A stretch of 64,000 nucleotides of DNA, from the NCBI GenBank assembly GCA_024699325.1, contig JAILPS010000037.1, forward strand, positions 93,075-157,074, read 5' to 3'. A program made the position numbers and the translations under genes. Positions 61,871-64,000 of the stretch are shown piece by piece; position 1 is the stretch's first letter, and the number at the start of each line of letters is the position of its first letter. The notes under the pieces are model-generated. The model had not been told where the DNA came from, searched no databases, and saw only the letters and a list, made by a program, of their open reading frames with translations. Source of the stretch: Lachnospiraceae bacterium. Its GTDB lineage: Bacteria; Bacillota; Clostridia; Lachnospirales; Lachnospiraceae.

Positions 61871-62137
61871 TTACTTTCTAAGACCAAGCTTGTCGATGAG
61901 TACTCTGTAAGCCTCAAGATCCTTGTTCTTAAGATAAGCGAGTAAGTTACGTCTCTGTCCTACCATCATAAGAAGACCTCTTCTTGAGTGGTGATCCTTA
62001 GGATTAGCCTTCAGGTGATCGTTAAGCTCCTGGATGCGCTCTGTGAGGAGTGCGATCTGAACCTCTGAAGATCCTGTGTCGTTTGCTGACTTGCCATATG
62101 CAGCGATAATCTCTGCCTTCTTTTCCTTAGAAATCAT
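61871..62137 (-). CDS. rpsO: 30S ribosomal protein S15
   Basis: A complete 88-residue S15 with [31 protein letters not shown] and the 16S/23S bridging segment QRRNLLAYL. Standard length and sequence. AGGAGGT lies before ATG 62137. Confidence 0.98.
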   Translation of the reverse strand: MISKEKKAEIIAAYGKSANDTGSSEVQIALLTERIQELNDHLKANPKDHHSRRGLLMMVGQRRNLLAYLKNKDLEAYRVLIDKLGLRK

Positions 62138-62257
62138 GTTTCTAACCTCCTAAATATTATACTTACCTTACACTAAGTTATGGGCGGAGTGTCCAAAAAC
62201 TGAGCGCAGGCGAATTACATACTGCGATATATTACCACATTGTTTATAATTTGTAAA
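62138..62257 (-). promoter_or_regulatory. rpsO promoter and leader
   Basis: Minus strand TTTACA (62257-62252), 17-base spacer, TAATAT (62234-62229), then a leader of about 85 bases with GC-rich complementary stretches (CGCCTGCGCTC, CTCCGCCC). S15 often represses its own mRNA; I cannot assign this leader to a known S15 class. Confidence 0.55.
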
Positions 62258-62271
62258 GCACAAAAATCAAA

Positions 62272-64000
62272 TTACTTGTTGAGATACTCCAGGTTTTTGG
62301 CAATCATTGCATTTCTCTGGGCAACGCACTCAACACTTCTAAGCGGATCCTCAGGTGTGTTAAACACATAATCGATGAGCTTATCGATTGTTGTTGTGGC
62401 AACATGCATTCTTGTGTCTGATGAAGCATAGTAGATATATACATCTCCGTTTTCCTTAGCGATTGCTCCGTTTGTAAATGTCACATTGGAGACATCTCCC
62501 ACTCTCTCCTCGTTCTGAGGACAGATGAGCAGTCCGCTAGGCTCCGCGATAACCTTCCAAGGCTCTTTTAAATCTGTGGCAAATGCATAGATTACATATC
62601 TGAGTCCTGCAGCTGTGTTTCTCACGCCGTGTGCAATATGAATCCAGCCCCTGTCAGTTTTGATTGGAACTGCGCCTGCGCCGTTCTTAACCTCTGTGAT
62701 GGTGTGGTATTTTCTCTTGCTGGTGATGATCTCCTCGCCAATAACAGCGTGTGTTATGTCGTCACACATGCCAAAACCGATTCCGCCGCCTGAACCTGTG
62801 TCGATGAAATCGTCCATAGGTCTGGTGTAGAAGGCGTATTTGCCGTTCACAAACTCGGGGTGAAGCACAACATTTCTCTGCTGAGGGGAGTTGAGCGTCA
62901 CAAGGTTTGGAAGTCTCTCCCAGTTTACCAAATCCTTCGTTCTGACGATGCCGGCCGCTGCTACAGCTGCTGAGAGGTCACTGCTCTTGGTGTCCTTACT
63001 CTCTGAGCAGAACACGCCGTAGATGTAGCCGTCCTCGTGCTGTGTGAGTCTCATGTCGTAGACATTGGTCTCCTCAGGACATGTGTCGTCAAGAAGTATA
63101 GGAAAATCCCAGAAGCGGAAGTTGTCGATGCCGTTAGGGCTTTCTGCCACTGCGAAGAAGCTCTTTCTGTCGTTGCCCTCAACTCTTACCACCAGATAGT
63201 ATTTGCCGTTCATGTAGATGGCTCCGGAGTTCATGGTGGCGTTGATGCCAAGTCTCTCAAGGAAATGCGGGTTGGTTTCAGGGTTAAAATCATACTTCCA
63301 GATGAGCGGTGCGTGGGCAGCTGTCAGCACAGGATACTTGTATCTTGCATAGATGCCGTTTGAAAAATCCGCCTTCTCATTCTTTCTGCTGACTAACTTC
63401 TCATAGTCCTTGAGAAGATAATAGTATCTTGGATGAAGCTTGGGCTCAACACCTCTCCCTATTATCTCTAAGCACATTCTGCCGTTGTGATATGGGCACT
63501 TCCACGGCTCAACGATAGGCTTTTCGAAGTCAGGTGTGTGGTCAGGATTCATTCTCCAGTACCACTCGCCGCCCTCTCTTGGGTCTGTGAGCTTCTCCTG
63601 AATATATGTCCAGATATCGCAGGCAGCGTCAAGATACTCCTGCCTGCCGTCTCTTTCATAGCCGTTTAAGAAGCCGAGAACTGCCTCTGCCTGGCCCCAC
63701 CAGATGCGGTATTCGTTGTCAACGCCTCTCTCACATTCGTTTAAGATAGAGTGGTCAACATATGCTCTGTCATAAATCTTCTTGGTGAGATCTGCGGTGA
63801 TGGCCTTCATTTTAGCAGAAACCTCAGCATCACCTAAAACATCCACTCCTCTGTCGAGAAGCCATGAAGTCTCAATGTCGTGACCATAGCTGTGAAGGTC
63901 GATAATGGAATTCATCTCTCTGTCAAAGAATACCTCAAGTCTGTGAAGCTTCGGATTATATAACTTCTCGGCAACCTCGTTAAATATCCATCTGAGGCGT
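62272..64000 (-). CDS. Cellobiose 2-epimerase - GH130 mannosylglucose phosphorylase fusion (5' end outside window)
   Basis: One uninterrupted frame, open to the window edge. It reads ...[12 protein letters not shown] before an internal Met at 63915, which is mid-domain. The first part (64000 to about 63440) is the end of an AGE-family cellobiose 2-epimerase: HSYGHDIE (catalytic His at 63882-63880), [19 protein letters not shown] and CPYHNGRMC (catalytic His at 63489-63487). The rest is a full GH130_1 4-O-beta-mannosyl-glucose phosphorylase: [37 protein letters not shown] with the catalytic Asp at 63057-63055, [18 protein letters not shown] and [11 protein letters not shown]. Together they would convert mannobiose to mannosyl-glucose and then to mannose-1-phosphate and glucose. 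No signal peptide is visible; cytosolic by pathway. Confidence 0.93.
   Translation of the reverse strand, partial: RLRWIFNEVAEKLYNPKLHRLEVFFDREMNSIIDLHSYGHDIETSWLLDRGVDVLGDAEVSAKMKAITADLTKKIYDRAYVDHSILNECERGVDNEYRIWWGQAEAVLGFLNGYERDGRQEYLDAACDIWTYIQEKLTDPREGGEWYWRMNPDHTPDFEKPIVEPWKCPYHNGRMCLEIIGRGVEPKLHPRYYYLLKDYEKLVSRKNEKADFSNGIYARYKYPVLTAAHAPLIWKYDFNPETNPHFLERLGINATMNSGAIYMNGKYYLVVRVEGNDRKSFFAVAESPNGIDNFRFWDFPILLDDTCPEETNVYDMRLTQHEDGYIYGVFCSESKDTKSSDLSAAVAAAGIVRTKDLVNWERLPNLVTLNSPQQRNVVLHPEFVNGKYAFYTRPMDDFIDTGSGGGIGFGMCDDITHAVIGEEIITSKRKYHTITEVKNGAGAVPIKTDRGWIHIAHGVRNTAAGLRYVIYAFATDLKEPWKVIAEPSGLLICPQNEERVGDVSNVTFTNGAIAKENGDVYIYYASSDTRMHVATTTIDKLIDYVFNTPEDPLRSVECVAQRNAMIAKNLEYLNK

Noticed and set aside
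63915..64000. Met at 63915 as the true start of the GH130 gene
   Set aside because: The frame stays open upstream to the window edge and codes conserved epimerase sequence, so the Met is internal.

Overview
The window looks like a chromosomal segment of a plant-fibre-degrading, low-to-mid-GC Firmicute, most likely a gut or rumen Lachnospiraceae (Butyrivibrio/Roseburia/Pseudobutyrivibrio type). This is inferred from gene content and order, the Firmicute LexA/YneA arrangement, the L27 that needs Prp cleavage, and the glycan enzymes at the right end. I saw no tRNA, rRNA, insertion sequence, prophage or CRISPR array, and no gene-free stretch longer than 300 bases.

Left part, + strand (1-29526): a dense housekeeping block. 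It runs from an FAD-dependent dehydrogenase (cut by the edge) through miaB-mutS-mutL-miaA (tRNA modification and mismatch repair), a PLP enzyme with an acidic tail, and radC. A cell-shape cluster follows (mreC, mreD, PBP2, an unusual MinD-like ATPase, rodA), then mgsA and a carboxypeptidase-like lipoprotein that has lost its catalytic serine. Next come a membrane adaptor protein, YggS, SepF, LspA and an RluD-type pseudouridine synthase, and then the ribosome block rplU-prp-rpmA-obg-yhbY-yqeK-rsfS. Neighbouring genes often overlap by 1-20 bases, so most are probably co-transcribed. mreB, minC/minE, hfq and nadD, often neighbours of these genes elsewhere, are absent here.

Middle (29527-41635): an accessory region with genes on both strands. 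lexA and a yneA-like division inhibitor diverge over a promoter region with several LexA-box-like sequences. A tyrosine recombinase has a leader with two 11-bp palindromes 21 bp apart. A CotH-family lipoprotein is followed by a minus-strand cluster: a 7TM degenerate kinase, a histidine kinase, a NarL-type regulator, a 36-residue ORF and two proline/arginine/glycine-rich proteins. A zinc-ribbon/TM/threonine-rich-stalk protein and an Rpn-type nuclease point the other way.

Right part, - strand (41636-64000): a GH31 alpha-xylosidase; xpt with a BMP-type ABC importer (purine or nucleoside uptake and salvage); KtrAB potassium uptake; a large ATPase-permease ABC protein; a zinc/cadmium efflux operon with an SmtB-like repressor, a stand-alone HMA protein and a P1B ATPase; a novel lipoprotein; RidA; and rpsO-pnp with a long pnp leader hairpin. 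The last gene, cut by the window edge, is the most striking: one reading frame joins the C-terminal part of a cellobiose 2-epimerase to a complete GH130 mannosylglucose phosphorylase. These are the two consecutive enzymes of beta-mannobiose catabolism.
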